Below are positions 24,966-39,500 of a DNA stretch of 64,000 nt, in pieces. How positions within the stretch are numbered: the stretch's first letter is position 1; each line of letters begins with the position of its first letter. The stretch is from the NCBI RefSeq assembly GCF_040412425.1, contig NC_089782.1:44866322-44930321 (forward strand), given 5' to 3'. The stretch comes from Macrobrachium rosenbergii. Its lineage: Eukaryota; Arthropoda; Malacostraca; Decapoda; Palaemonidae. A program made the translations under genes and the position numbers. The notes below the pieces were generated by a model. That model did no database searches. It was not told the origin of the DNA and was given only the letters and a program-made list of their open reading frames with translations.

Positions 24966-25199
24966 GGAGAGAGGGGTGAGGTGACAAAGTACATCACAAG
25001 AAATAAGGCCATCAAACGGTTGCAGCTTTCTCTTCATGACTTCCGTCGTCTTTGTATTCTGAAGGGTATCTACCCACGTGAGCCCAAGCACAGAAAGAGA
25101 GTCCAGAAGGGTAACAGTGAATATAAAACCCAGTATTATTTGAAGGATATCCAGTTCTTGAGTCATGAGCCTCTCATTTCAAAGTTTCGAGCACAGAGG
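24966..25199 (+). CDS. PES1: Pescadillo exon (N-terminal domain, first one recognised)
   Basis: Acceptor TTCTTTTCAG ends at 24965; donor AGG|GTAAGC follows 25199; 78 codons, phase 0. It starts [15 protein letters not shown], which aligns just after the lysine-rich opening of known pescadillos. The in-frame ATG at 24948 lies in the intron and would give a non-family leader, so a tiny upstream exon is more likely. Confidence 0.93.
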
Positions 25200-27441
25200 G
25201 TAAGCTTTGGACTTCATTGATTACTTCAATAGGAAATTACTGATTTGTCTTGACTGTATTAGATGATGTGTAGAATTTTGTTTGCATTTATAAATTCAAG
25301 TCTTTTTCACAAGGATTTCTCTAACCATGATGCTAGATGATGTAGGTATAATGTCTAATGAGCTTTCTTTTTTAAGTCTGTGTCTAGTTAATGAAATCAG
25401 AGTATCCAGTATTTGAAATACTGTTGTAATGATTTACATTTTGATATGTACAGTATAACTTCCAGGTTTTGATTTCAGGCCCATCTCAAAAAAATAAGAA
25501 GTGCTCTTGGAAAACAGGACAAACATCAGTACAAAAAACTCAGAAAAACCAAGCCAACTTATAAAATAGATCACCTGGTGCGAGAACGTTACCCAACTTT
25601 TGTTGATGCCCTACGGGACTTGGATGATCCATTGACTCTTTGTTTTCTTTTTGCAAGGTTAAATAAAAAACGATTCTTAACAGAAGGTAATTTTATGGTT
25701 TTGTTATGTTAGCGTTCATGCTAATTCCTTAATTTTGTATTATTTGGGATGAATCTTACCTACTGTTAAAGTTAGCTTATATCTCCCTGCTGATAGGCGA
25801 GTTGGCATTCAAACAAAAGATCGAATGGCTGCCTGGATGACTGTCTAGTTCACTTGTTCTCCACCAGGTGTGTTTTGAATGTTTTAGCTCTTGTCAGAAT
25901 TCTCCTTGCTGCCATTGTGTACAGGCGCTTGTTATTTTTCATGGCTGTTTGCTGCTTTCACAGTACTGTACATTTATTTTTCCTAGGATGCCTCCATTGG
26001 AATCAAGGCTAAAAATGTCAGGTTCTGTAGGAATGATTACAGTACTGTGTTAGTAGGGTGTTGATTAATTAGGAGATACACACTGTTTATCCCAACTGCA
26101 ATGGTATAAAGTGTGATTTTGAGAATAGATGTGAGGAAATAGGGATTTTCAAAGGACTTCTGCTGAAGTTCGTTAGTATAGGAAGAGAAGGGAAGCAGAT
26201 AGATTGTGAAATTAGTTAGTTAGGTCAGGTTATCAACCTGTCATTTCTCCCCCTTCTCCAGGCCCTTTGTCTGTAGTTATCCATATTCAGTCTAGGCTTT
26301 TCCTTTGCTAATGCTTTAGTTGGTACTGAAGCTTCCTCTTTAGCTGCACCTTCCACTGACCTTTCGGTTCAGGAAAAGTATATTGATAATTTAGAACAGG
26401 ACATAAACCTTATTTTGGTCAGTACAAAGTTTGTCTGAATTGGTTAGGGAACCAGTCCTGGTCCCCCCCTAGTGTGCAATCTTTTTCACATTCCCTTATA
26501 AGAGGTAAGGTGTTGGTGCCCAAGCCTGCTTGTAGCCTGAGCCTAGGACTGCCCTGCGACAGGTGGAAGAGTCCGCTGCCAGGGAACTGGATCAGTTTTT
26601 GGGGTGATTTGGTTCCGTGCCCTTTGTCACCTGCCTCTCCATTTTTCATGCCCATAGTTCCGTAAAATATGTTAGCCAAAAGATCGTTTTGGTAAACGTT
26701 AATCTTTGCTACGTATGTGACTTCTGCTGTCATCATCACCTAGTATGAGGTTTGTAGCACCTATAGGACTAATTATATAAGTATACAGTCATACCCAAAC
26801 TTACGCGAGGTTAGGTTCCAGGACCCCTTGTGCAAGGCGAAATTTTAATGTAAGTTTGGCATGGTCTCTAAAAATACTAATAAATGCTTATTTCTAGAGT
26901 TTAAACACTAAATATGACCCTAATCATGCTCCCAAATTATTAAGCTAACTTTTAAATGAAATTAAAGTTACTGTAATTTCATTTAAAAGTTAGCTTTGTA
27001 CATTACCATTAAAAAAAGAAATAAAATGGTTGATATAAAAATAAAGATTGGAAGGGAGTGTCTCTCTCTCCCCTTCTGACTGATCTATTTTTAGAAGTCT
27101 TCTCAACCTCATTTTTAAGAACTTTTTATTCTAGGTCTCTCTCTCTTTGTTCAGAAATGCTTTTTCATGGACAAACAGTGTTTTTTATTTGGAGCAATAC
27201 AACTCGTAGTTATGATGTCTCTATGTTTTAGAACGTATTTGCCACACTAGCGCATATACAGGTTGTAAATGGTACAGGTAAAGATGTACACAGAAATAAT
27301 AAGATCAATTTAGACTATCTACTCTACAGGTAAAGACATACAGAACAATAATTTGTAAAAATGTGTGAGTGCTAACTACGAACGAGAGAAAGAGAGAGAG
27401 AGAGAGTTGTCCTTACTTAAGCAAGTGAAATTATTTATTAG

Positions 27442-27526
<85 letters not shown>

Positions 27527-30500
27527 GTTAGTCTTACATTAGATATCAAAAGATGGAAATTCATGATTTATGAAGGAAAAAAGAAAAAGAAAGAATGAAA
27601 GAGAGAGAGAGAGAGCACTAGAAATCCTTTGACACGCTGTGGGCAATGATTGACATACTGTATTTGACAGCTTTGCCCTCGACCCTCTCCTCAAAGGTTT
27701 GACAAAAGATCAGGAAATGATTTGTTTGTTTAAAATACCACTTAATTTACTATAGAAATGAATAAATTTTTTAATTACAGTTATATTATTATTATTTTTA
27801 TTATTATTATTACTTTTTTTTGGGGGGTCTATCGCAGTCTTCGACTGGGTGGTTTTTATAGTGTGGGGTTCTGGGTTGCATCCTGCCTCCTTAGGAGTCC
27901 ATCACTTTTCTCACTATATGCTCTGTTTCTAGTAGCACACTTTTCTGCATGAGTCCTGGAGCTACTTAGGCATCTAGCTTTTCCAGATTCCTTTTCAGGG
28001 ATCTTGGGATTGTGCCTAGTGTTCTTATGATTATGGGTACAATTTCCATTGACATTCCATATCCTTTTTATTTGATTTTCAGGTCTTGATATTTATCAAT
28101 TTTCTCTCTTTCTTTCTCATCTACTCTGAATGTCCCATGGTATTGCCACATCAATGAGTGGTACTTTCTTCTTGATTTTGTCAATCAACGTCACGTCTGG
28201 TCTATTGGCATGTATCACCCCATCTGTTCTGATACCATAGTCCCAGAGGATCTTTGCCTGGTCATTTTCTATCACTCCCTCAGGTTGGTGTTCGTACCAC
28301 TTACTACTGCAAGCTAGCTGGTGCTTCTTGCACAGGCTCCAGTGGAGGGCTTTTGCTATTGGTTTGATAGTTCATTCTGTGTTTTTGGCGATTGGGGATT
28401 CAGATAGAACAAAACTACCTACAGAGTGGCCATTACATCTGCAAGTTCAGCAGTTGCTGTGGAATTAGAGGAGCTCAAATTTACACTTACTATCATGCAG
28501 ATGAACAGGAACAACCAATCAATTACTACTCCTTTGAGGGCCCTCAGGCTTGATTAGTGGATGTGTTTCCGTAAGTTTGATCTTATTCGGACTCAAGTTC
28601 AAGAATTGCTAAGTGACCCCTGTAGGGCCCTAGTAGCAAATGCTCCCGGTGCACATCTCGTATTCTTTCATTAAGGAGAAATCAACTCAAACTACAGAAT
28701 TCCATGCACTTCCACTAACTTCTGCATCTCACACTAAACTGCTTGGAGATGCCCGACTGTCTCCTTCCAATGGGGGGTTTTTCAAAGGTATCATGGGATC
28801 TATACTTAATCAAGTGGAAAACAACCTTGGCCTTGTGTCAGAAGCAGCCGTTTGTGTATTGCTCAGGGTGCCGTTCTAGAGGAGTTTTCACCACCTTGAA
28901 CCTTGTAGACATCAAAGTTTCTCTCCTTTCTTAGATATAATAAGACTTTTTCGCTGTCTACATTCAAGGTTATCATTCCATACTTTCCTTGGCATTGTGT
29001 CATGTGCTATTAGATCTAACTGATGATCAGCACCTTAAGTTGTTGAGATTGAAGCCCTTTCATCTCAGTAACAGTCTCTCTCTGGAGATTAGACGCAGAT
29101 CTAAATTTTATCTGCAGTTTCTTTTGAGCCTCTGGAATGAGTTCCATTGAATTATTTACCATGAAACCTTTCATTTAGCACTGTTGGCAGTTAGAAGAGT
29201 AAATTTATTGCAAGCACTCTCGTTAAGGCTGATGTTAAGGCTAAATTTTTCAGAGAACTGTAAGAATTCCAGTTTAACCTCTTTGGTGGGGAAGAAGAGG
29301 AAACACTTCTGTGTCCTGTTGGGACAATTAAAACTTATGTGGATAGGTTAAGCCTGGAAGTGGAAGTAGCAGTTATCCTTTTGTTTTGTGGTTTTAGAAA
29401 CCTAGAACATCTTTGTCAAAGGTTAAGCCTGGAGAAGGGAAAGTTGACCTTTCTTTTGTGATTTTATAAAACCTAGATGTCTTTGTCAAAGGCTAAGCCT
29501 GGAAGAGGTAAAGTTAACCTTTTGTGGTTTAAGAAAACCTAACTGTCTTTTTCAGTGGTTAAGCCTGGAGGAGGCAAAGTTAACTCTTTGTTTTGTGGTT
29601 TTAGAAAACCTAGAATATCTTTGTCAAAGGTTAAGCCTGGAAGAGGCAAAGTTAACCTTTTGTTTTGTGTTTTTAGAAACCTAGAACGTCTTTGTCAAAG
29701 GACATGAGGTTCTCTGTGGCATATTTGATTAAGCTAGTGCATGAGAACTAGCTCCATACCTTTTACTTGTAAACATTCATAATGTGAGAGCAGTTGCAAC
29801 TTCATTTAGTGTTATGAAAATTTGTCGCTTGGGGATGGGTTTAATGCAGCTCAGCAGAAGTGCAATTTGGTTTTCCCGCTCACTACCTTAAGTATGCAGA
29901 ATCATGTTTGAAAACAGTAATGCCCTTAGTCCGCTACTAGTAACGGATAGTCTTTTCCTGAACCAAAGAAAGAGCAATACTGTAGACTCTTTGTTTTAAA
30001 TCCTGGGTTTTAATATTTTGGGGAGCATGAATGTACATATTGTATGTTGTATTGGAGCGTACCTTTATATCATAAAAGTATTTATGTTTAGTGACTGTCA
30101 TTTTATTGGGCTTTTGGACCCAGGCACAGGGGTCCTTTTACGGCACTTCTGTTTCATTCTGGCCGAATTGAAGCAGTTTTCTCCACAAGGTTCTGCACAT
30201 GTATCAGAGCCTTGCTCCTTGAATGGAATCCAACTTCTGGTGGTAGTAAGATCCAGAAAGGTTTCCAGATCAGGTCAGTATGTTTTGGGTTTCATGTCAA
30301 GGAGAATTCTGACGAGAGCTAAAACATTCGAAACACACGTAGTGGAGAACAGGTGAACTAGACAGTCTTCCGCGCAGCCATTCAATCTTTTGTTTGAATG
30401 CTGACCCGCCTATTGGCGCAGAGATATAAGCTAACTTTAACTGTAGGTAAGTATCCAAATAATAAATTTTATTATGAAAAAAAAATATTTTATTACTTGT

Positions 30501-33500
30501 CCAGTATAACTATAGTTTGTCAAATAAGATGCCAAATTTTTTTAGCCTTCATTATGACTGTAATGTAACTATTTAAATGTCCAAGTTTCTTTAGCAAGTT
30601 GATTATACCAAATCACTTGTATTTTCAGATTGTTATGTGTATGGCCTCATAGCTTTGTTTTGTTTGAGATATGTATTTTCAGAGTGTTATGTGTATGGCC
30701 TCATAGCTTTGTTTTGTTTCAGATATGCCAGGGGTTTGAAGAAAACTGATTTATAACATAAGAAGTAATTTAAATCCTAGTCCAATATACTGAATGCAAA
30801 CCATTGCCTAGCCAATACTACTTTTTGTCTTCAGTTTAGGATTAGATTAAGTCTTGAATATGAGATTGCCTCATTGGTGTTTGGCTAAGAAGTGAGAAAC
30901 TTACATTAAAAACTCATATTCTCATTTGCATTTTGCCAGATTTCTCTAAAACAAAGATCTTCATTTTCTCTGCTTGTTAAAAGTGAAGTACAGTATTCTC
31001 ATAAGACCTGGACTTAGGACTTAATTTGTCACTGCTGTATAAGAAAATTGAGTCTCTTCTTTTAAAGGAAAATTTTGTCAACATAATTGACAGGATAATT
31101 TCTCCTTGTTTCTTAAATTGCCACTTTAAAAGTCGAAATTTTGTGCTTATCTTGAAAAATAGATGGCTCATATCCGAAAAAAGAAATACATATGATGTAA
31201 CATGAAATAGCTAAAACCAAAGATTTTAGATATTTTTACAGTTCTGAAAAGAAACCCTTTTAGCCACACCTCCAACATAAATAAATGATTGGCTACTCTC
31301 AAATCTCCACTTTTTGACATAGACTCAGTTGTGACTCCTTTGCTTTGCTGAAACCAGATGGCAGTGTCACTCACTGACGAAAGGAAATGGAATTTGGGTG
31401 ATGTGTTTGACAGTAAGCAGAATACAGTAATAGCAAAATAGGCCTCATTCCTATTTATGTGATGTTATGCTGACTAGTCAACCTTTCTGGTTTTGTGAAA
31501 TGAAAAATCTTTTACTATGCATATAGAGGTGCAGATCCAGATGGTGTTTGTACCCATGAGGATGCAAACCTTTGGGACGGATTTGTTCAGTTTTAAAGCT
31601 TCTTAAAGAGAGGATTGTCTACTGCACACTCACTTGTCTACCCTCACTTATCTTTGGCAATACTTGAGTAAATGTGTATACAGAACATTTACTAGATTCT
31701 GGTTGTGTTCAATTTGACAGCATATGTTTGACATGGTGAGCCAAACTGGGAATGGCCCTATTGCTTCTTGTATCAGATATACGGGGCTGTATAGGAGGAC
31801 ACAGAGGTTAGGCATCCTCTTTGGAAGTACATGAGTGGGTGGTGATGGACCATCTTTATTGTCTGTCTCTTTAGGCAAAGTGTATGTGATGTGGTAGGGG
31901 TTCATAACCTCATGTTCCTATTTTCCTTCAGAACAATGTCTGTCAAGTTCTGTGAGAGAAAACCTCCTGCTTAAGGAGTGAGTTTCCATATAAAAGACAG
32001 GGTTTGTATCATCCTAAGAACAGATTGCAACATTTCAAGGTAAATGTCTGTTTTCTTAGAAATATAAATGTGAAGTCTTTATGATAATCCCATCTCTAAC
32101 CCTCTACATCTGCCAAAAGGAAAATGAGTTTTGACAGGTGATTGAGCAATATTCCCAATTTTTTTTTTAACAATGCCCTGCACCCTTGTATCCTCTGGAT
32201 CATCAGTTGTGTTGTTGTTAATAAGCCAGTCTAATGGTTAAATATTTAGGTGAGTCCTGTAGGGGTTAGTGCTGTCAGTGTACCCCCACATGGTGCACTG
32301 TAGGCATTAACATTAAGTAATGCCTACAGTGCACCATGTGGGGTACACTGATGGCAGTAACCCCCCTACAGGACTCACTTAAGTGTTTAACCCTTAAACT
32401 GGCTTATTAATAAATAACAACGCAATTGCAGTGTCTATTTGGCCCATAGCTGCAATCTCATTTATTCCCTTTACTGTAGCTCTGTTCATATTCCCTTTCT
32501 TCCATCTGACTATCTACCCTCTCTAACAGTTTCATCCTGCAGCTGTGAGGTTCTCCTCCTGTTACACATTTCAACCTTAATGTCAATTTCCCTTTCAGAG
32601 CCGAATGACCTCATAGGTCTCAGCACTTGGTCTTGGGCATAAATTCTTTATTCCAATTCTATGTTCTATTTTTATGGCAGAATGACAAGCTGGTGTAAGT
32701 ATGGAGCTGCACACTTAAACTCTTTTTTTAAACCAGCCATTAGTTTATGTATAGTCTACATGATAATTGAGGACGTTACACAGAAGTAAAGTAAAAGGAG
32801 GCCCGTATGAGTTCCTTTCCCGTAGGGGGATAGTGCTATCAGTGTACCTCATACTGGGTACTGTAGGCATTATCTAAAGTTCTCTGTAGCATCCCCTCAG
32901 CCCCTAGCTGCAACCCCTTTCATTCCTTTTGCTGTACCTCCATTCATATTCTCTGTCTTCCATCTTACTTTCCACCCTTTCTTAACAGTTGATTCATAGT
33001 GCAACTGTGAGGTTTTCCTCCTGTTACACCTTTCAACCCTCTTTATTGCCAATTTCCATTTCAGCACTAAAATAACCTCATAGGCCCTAGCACTTGGCCT
33101 TTGGCCTAAAATCTGTATTCCATTCTATATCAGCTACTGTATGTAGATAACCAAATTTTAACAGCTGGTGGCAATGTTTTAACAGGTGGAAGCGTTGAAT
33201 GGTGAGAACAGGAAAAATTTGCAGACATAAGTAAAACAGAGCCTATTGTGACTGAAAAGGAAGCAAAGGAAAAGCACAAACAGGGATGCTGCCTAGTAGC
33301 TACTGTGAGAAGAGTGTCAGGGAAAATTTGACATTCTGCATCAAATGAAATAGATGGTGCCACAAAATATGCTTAGTGTTGCAAAATGTGTAATGACTAA
33401 GAGATTTTTGATGCTTGAAATGCACAAGAGAAGTCATTGGGGAAGATATTGAACTAGAGAACCATGCTCAGATCGAATGAAAATCTTTGAAGAGGTAGAA

Positions 33501-36500
33501 CTATTGGTAATTTGGAGTATATTATACTGTAAAGCAGGAATTGAGAGAGCAGTGAGAAAAAAAATAGCATGACATAGCTGGAATGAAAAGTGATTGCTAG
33601 GCAACTGGTAAATAAAATTATCCTGTTAAGATAGAGAGCAAAGATTTCATATGCATTCGTAAGTCCTTTACTACTCCATAGGTATGGACATGAAACGAAA
33701 AGATGGAATTTTTGAAAAGGCATTGTAGAATGTTGAGATTCACGGCTCAAGTGTGGTGGAAGGATTGTATTTCAGAAAAGGAAATGGCAGTGAGCTTTGT
33801 CTGTTGACTCCAAAGGTTCAAAATTAGAGCTCTCAAAAAAAAAAGAAAAAAAAGTAGGCATGTAACTAGCAGTTTGAAGGTGTGCAGGAAAGTCCAGGAA
33901 ATGAAAGGAAAGAGTGGATTGATGAAGACCTGGACCTGGTGGAATTTTAGCAGAAAGTGCACAAACCAGAGGAAATGGAGACAACCCATCTCATGTCTTA
34001 ACCCCATAAATAGAAAAGCTGATGTAAAAACATTTATGATGATCATGTGATCATGTATGGATTATGTTGTCTGCCATAGGAAGCTGATAAGAGCTGCTAA
34101 TCCTTGTAACTTCACTTGTAAACTGTGTATACCTAAAATATAGAATTGGTCTAGCTAGAATTTTTAACATTGCAGGTGGAGCACAACAACATTGACATAG
34201 TTTGCATGTTCTTTTATTGCATTTTTCCATCTTTTGAAAGGTAAAAATAAGATGAGTTTGGTTTTCTACAAACTTGACTATAGTGTATTCATTTTTATCT
34301 TACAGTCATGATCATGTATTGCCGTCGGCTAACAGTAGAGTTCATGCACTATGTTATAGCAGCAAAGGCACTTAGGAAAGTTTTTATTTCGATCAAAGGA
34401 TACTACTATCAAGCTGAGATCATGGGACAGACTGTTACATGGATTGCACCACATCCTTTCAGACCTGAGGTTTGTGTTTGGGTATTTCGTTAAAGTTGTT
34501 TGCACGCTATTAGAATTGGTTTTGTACTGTGCTTGTATACGCAACTTGTAATTAATTTTATGGAATGTTTATATTGTGAGATTTTTCTTTTTCATTTCTT
34601 GCAGAACACTACAGAAGTTGACTTCAACATAATGAAACTGTTCACAGAATTTTACATCTGTATGATGGGTTTTGTCAACTACAGACTTTACCAGAGTTTG
34701 AACTTGTTTTACCCACCCAGGTTAGCTGCAGATGAAGAACAAGGTATCAAGAGCAGTTTTGATTATTGGTCATTAAAGTTGTAAATTTACATTGTAGTTT
34801 TTCATATTGAAGACGGGACTATAAATTTGAAGATGTCATCTTCAGATCTCGTGTTTCTAAGTGTTTAATCCTTTTCTTGTATATCAGTTTTATGGAATAT
34901 ATCCATCTGATTTTGATTAACCAGTATTAATGTATTAATGCTGTACTCAATTCTTCTTGCAGACATTCAAGAGGCTGAGGCTGAAGATCGCAGCGAAAGT
35001 GAGCTCGAGAGGGTTCTCATCAGCGAGCGGATTGCCTGTTTGAACTTGAATTTACAGAAGAGCAAAGAAGAAGAAGATGAAGGAGAGACCTTGGACATGC
35101 ATCTATTGGTACAGTTTTTTTTATATTCTTTTATCCTTAGGAATTATTCATTATTGAGTAATTTATCCACATCATTTTCCTATTTCTATACTGCAGTGAG
35201 GCTAACCCAGAGAAGGAGTGCTGCCTACTGTGGGCCATGCCAAAACCATTGTAGCTATACTACTGCCCCTGTGGAGTTGGGAACTTGTTGGCTTGGGAGC
35301 AGAACTAAAGTTGCTTTATATTTCCCTCTGTCTTAGACTTTTCATTTGATCCCTTGTTCTTTCTGCCTAATTGTCCAACTTTTTTTAACTTGACTTCTCC
35401 AGTTGTCATCGTATATGTGAGAATAAATCCTGTGAGCCAGCTCTACGAGAGAAAGAGTAGGAATAAGTTCATGGTCTGGTCTGGTTGAACTACTCAAGAT
35501 TAGCATATGTTGTAAGTCAAAAATTATTTTTGGAAGATGTTGACCAGCAGACTAAGGTTTATAGTACCTTTTTGAAAGGTTCATTTATTTTTTGTTTTCT
35601 CTTTAGTGAAAGTATTCAGACTTAGCAATTTTTAGTGATACTGCATGTGGTTTGATAGATTATAAAGTAGGCTGTAGAGAATATGTAATATACCATTGTA
35701 TTTTTACCTTAACTGTTTGGAAATTAGAAATATATACATTATGTACTGTATTATGAGTGTTTATTCATTTTGTGATCTTTGTGTCTATATTGATTTGATC
35801 TTTGTATCTATATTGATTTTCCATTGTTTTACAGGAAGAAAGTGTGCAGAATGTAAAAATGGCTTTGGAAGAAGAGGAAAAGCTTAACAAATTCAAGAAT
35901 CTTTTCCAGAATTTGAAATTCTTCTTGGGAAGGGAAACTAACATGGAGTCACTCACCTTTGTTATCAGATCTTTTGGTGGACAGGTAAGTGTAGTTAATT
36001 ATTAGCATAGTAGTTCATGGAGATAAGAAAATAAAATTGAAAATAAGGGTTGTGAAGCAATGTGGAAAATTTTTCCCCTAGTAAAGTAGTCATTTTAAAA
36101 TGTACTTTATATTACTTATATAGCACAGTACAGTAATTAGTCAAATGAAAAGACAAGATCTTATGAAATGGATAGAGGCATTAAACATAAACTTGACTCA
36201 TTTTTTGAATCTCATACACATATAAATATATATATGTATGTGTGTTCAATGTAATCTTACTTTTAGTAATAGAGGGAAACAGGATGACACCATGTTTTGT
36301 GTAATTTTTACATTGCTCCAGTTTTTATCTTGTTTAAGAACAAAATCTTCATGACAGTCCTTTGAGAGTGCAAAAATGTCTTAATTGTGTCATTAAACTA
36401 CCTTATAAAAATGATAATAATATGTTTATTGTTCAGCCTAAGAAAATTTCTTCAAATGGGTCAAATGAGAATGGCTGACATTTGGCAGAAGAGGAAATAA

Positions 36501-39500
36501 ATCCACAACACAGTACACATGGTACAATAACATCTGCCTATTAATGGGCAGATGCCATTGTACTATTATTATCACAATTAAGCCTTATAGAGTTATCGCA
36601 TATTTTTTAAAAGGAACCAGAAGAAGAAATGAGAATGTATTAACAGAAGAAATTACTTGATAAAAGCCGTGACTGATAAAAACTGAAACAAATTCATGAA
36701 AATCAAGGAAAGCACATAATTCTCACTGATTTTATCTTTAAATTCCCTCTATAGAGACAGTTTTTTTTTTTCTTTTCAAGTAGACTTAATGACAAGGTTG
36801 TAGTTAAAATTGTAATAATGGGAAATCTTGAAGAAATTGCTTAAGTTAGGATAGGAGAAAATGTCAGATTGAACCCCAACACTCCATTCTTTAGTGGAAG
36901 TGAGAAGAAATAGTTGTCAGTTACTGAGAACAAAAGTGGGAGTAGGTCTGCTGCTTGGTTTCTTGTCTAGGCAAGCTTAGACAGAACAAAGTTAGTTTTA
37001 GAATTGTAAGAGGAATGTATTTTTGATGTGAGCATAATTTTTTAACCCTTAGGTTTACTTCTTTGTCAGCATGTTTTGTCAACTTGAGTTGTTGCTCATA
37101 GACTCTTAGTGTATACTCATGAAAATCTAAAGGAGAAGCAAACAAGTTTATTCCAATCATATCCATACAGAAATTAAAATTAAATGTCTTCTCCAGGTGT
37201 CATGGGATGAATCTGTGGCTGAAGGTTCTTTGTACTCCGAATCAGATGAAACCATTACACATCAGATTGTTGATCGTCCAAATGTGGAGAGAAAATATCT
37301 CTCAAGGTAATGTTGGTAACTTGATTAATATTTTGTAGGTTAAGTTTCCTTTTATGATAAGCATCAAGAAAAGCTGGAAGAAAATCTTATAGATTGGTTG
37401 GATAATTAGACTCAGTGTGTGGTGTTTCATTAGCCACACAGGAAGTGTTGTAAGATATGAATTATGCCCTAATTTCAATTACTCTTTTATGCAGATACTA
37501 TGTGCAACCTCAGTGGGTTTATGACTGTATCAATGCTCGGATGTTCTTGCCAGTTCAAGATTATTTCCCAGGGGTAACTCTTCCTCCTCATCTGTCACCA
37601 TTTGACATTATTACTGATCTTTATGTTCCTCCTGAGAAGGAAAAGCTCGAAGCAATGAAAAGAGGTGAAATTCCAGTTCATGCATTCCCTCAAGAAGAAA
37701 GTAGTGATGAGGAGTCAGATGATGAAATACTAGGTGGTGATGAGGAAGCTGAAGAGGATGTGCCAGAAGAAGAGTCAGAAAATGCAGAAGAGGAGAAAGA
37801 ACCAGGTTAGTTTTTTATGGTTTTATTATGCCTTTTGGAAAGCGGAATGAAGTCCATCAGATGAAAGCTAGAACAAGGGGAAATGAAGTACTGTAATTCA
37901 AGGGTGGAAGATTTGTTTACATATTCCTAATTTTTGTACCCAGATTAACAATTTTAGACAGGCTAGGTAACCTTTCATAATTTAATTTTTTGTTTTTGTT
38001 TAGTTTGAAGAGAAAGATCAATTATCCCTAAGGATGAGAAGTAAGTGGAGGTTTTGAATGTTCAAAAGCTATAGTTTTTCATATAAGTAACTTACCAATT
38101 AATTGCATAGCTATAGTTTCTAATCATCGGTGGCAGCTTAAGTTTTGAAACTTGCGGTAGCACTTCCATTGTTTTAGTGTAGGTGACTAGTCCGCCCACT
38201 TTCGGGGAAGAATAGGTAAAACACAGCTGAAGATCTCAGTTCATTTCTGCTGGTTAACGACTGAACTTTAGTTATCTTGAATAGCGCTACAGTGAACCCC
38301 CCGTATTTGCGGGCGATGCGTCCCCACACCCCCGCGAATAGGTCAAATCCGCGAATGCTTAAAACCCCTCTAAAAACACTTAGAACTGCCCATTTTGATA
38401 GCTTAAACCAAGAAAAACCCTGTAAAAATGCTTATACCTGAGTATTTTAATAGTTTTATCACAAAAAGTGCATTTATTCATGAAAATTATATGAAAATAC
38501 AGTAATTAGTGAATATTTCTCAGTGAAAAATACCGCGAATGGGCGAATTTTCCGCGAATGATGGCTAGATATGTTCCACAGAAAAACCCGCGAATACGTG
38601 AGTCCGCGAACCATGAGAACGCGAATACTGGGGGTTTACTGTATTTTGTATTTTGGTCACTGGATGGTTGTACTTGTTCTCCATTTAGTGAAGTATTCAT
38701 TATTTTGGTAGCCTTCACGCTGTTTCTAGATAACTTTGGTTTATTTAGACTTGGTTTTCACTGATTACTACCTTATTCCTGACTATGTCTGACTCTAGTG
38801 CTTCTAGTATTCATTTTTGCAGCAAAGGCTGCAAAACTAGATTTACGAAAGCCTCGTATGATTCACACACAGTCTGAAGTAATTGTAGAGGACAGAATTG
38901 TTCAATTGATTTGACTTGTGTTAAATGCAGGGACTGGGATCAAGGGAAATAGAAGACTTTAAAAGCCCATTTAGATAAGCATGAAAAAAACAGGAAAAGG
39001 AAGGCGGCTGCTAGAGCTGAAGCAAGGAACTTAACCAGCTTATAATGTACTCCTGAATCGGGTGTAGCCAATTTACCTGTTCTGTCATCTTGACCTGCTT
39101 TTTCCCCATTAACCAGCCCTCTGACTATTCCACCTACTTTACCTGGCTCCCATGCTTCCAACCCTAATTCCATTGTCAATCTCAAAGCCCGTGTTGACCA
39201 AAACTTCGGTCTCATAGTTAATTCTATTGCTCAGTTAGGGTCATCTGTGAGAGTCCTTATGGACAAGTGAGCTTTGTAAGTGCAAGTGCAGTGTCAGTGG
39301 GGGAGGTGGCTACTCATCCCATCAATGATTCTAGACAAAGGTCACTGTCAGACTCTCCTATACCTGGGAGGAGGCATACTGGAAGTCCAAGGGAGGTCAG
39401 CGGGGTTTGCCCACAGGTAGTCGCCCCCTCAATCGAGCCTGTTGACTGGTCCCAGGCCTCGCCGGCAGACAGCCATTGGAAAGACATCTGAAAGGATGTG

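Larger units (their letters stand above)
25750..30475 (+). mobile_element. Degenerate DIRS-like element of a second family
   Basis: Inverted ends at 25750-25870 and 30350-30475: TTAAAGTTAGCTTATATCTC, ATTCAAACAAAAGAT and GACTGTCTAGTTCAC are matched in reverse at the right end. The right end finishes AATTTTATTATGAAAA like the long DIRS, so the families are related although the rest of the termini differs. Inside, 26440-26680 resembles the gag region of the long copy, and a recombinase remnant spans 29160-29870. It fills most of the 8.6 kb pescadillo intron, in sense orientation. It also holds a nested antisense LINE fragment and a minisatellite. Confidence 0.78.
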
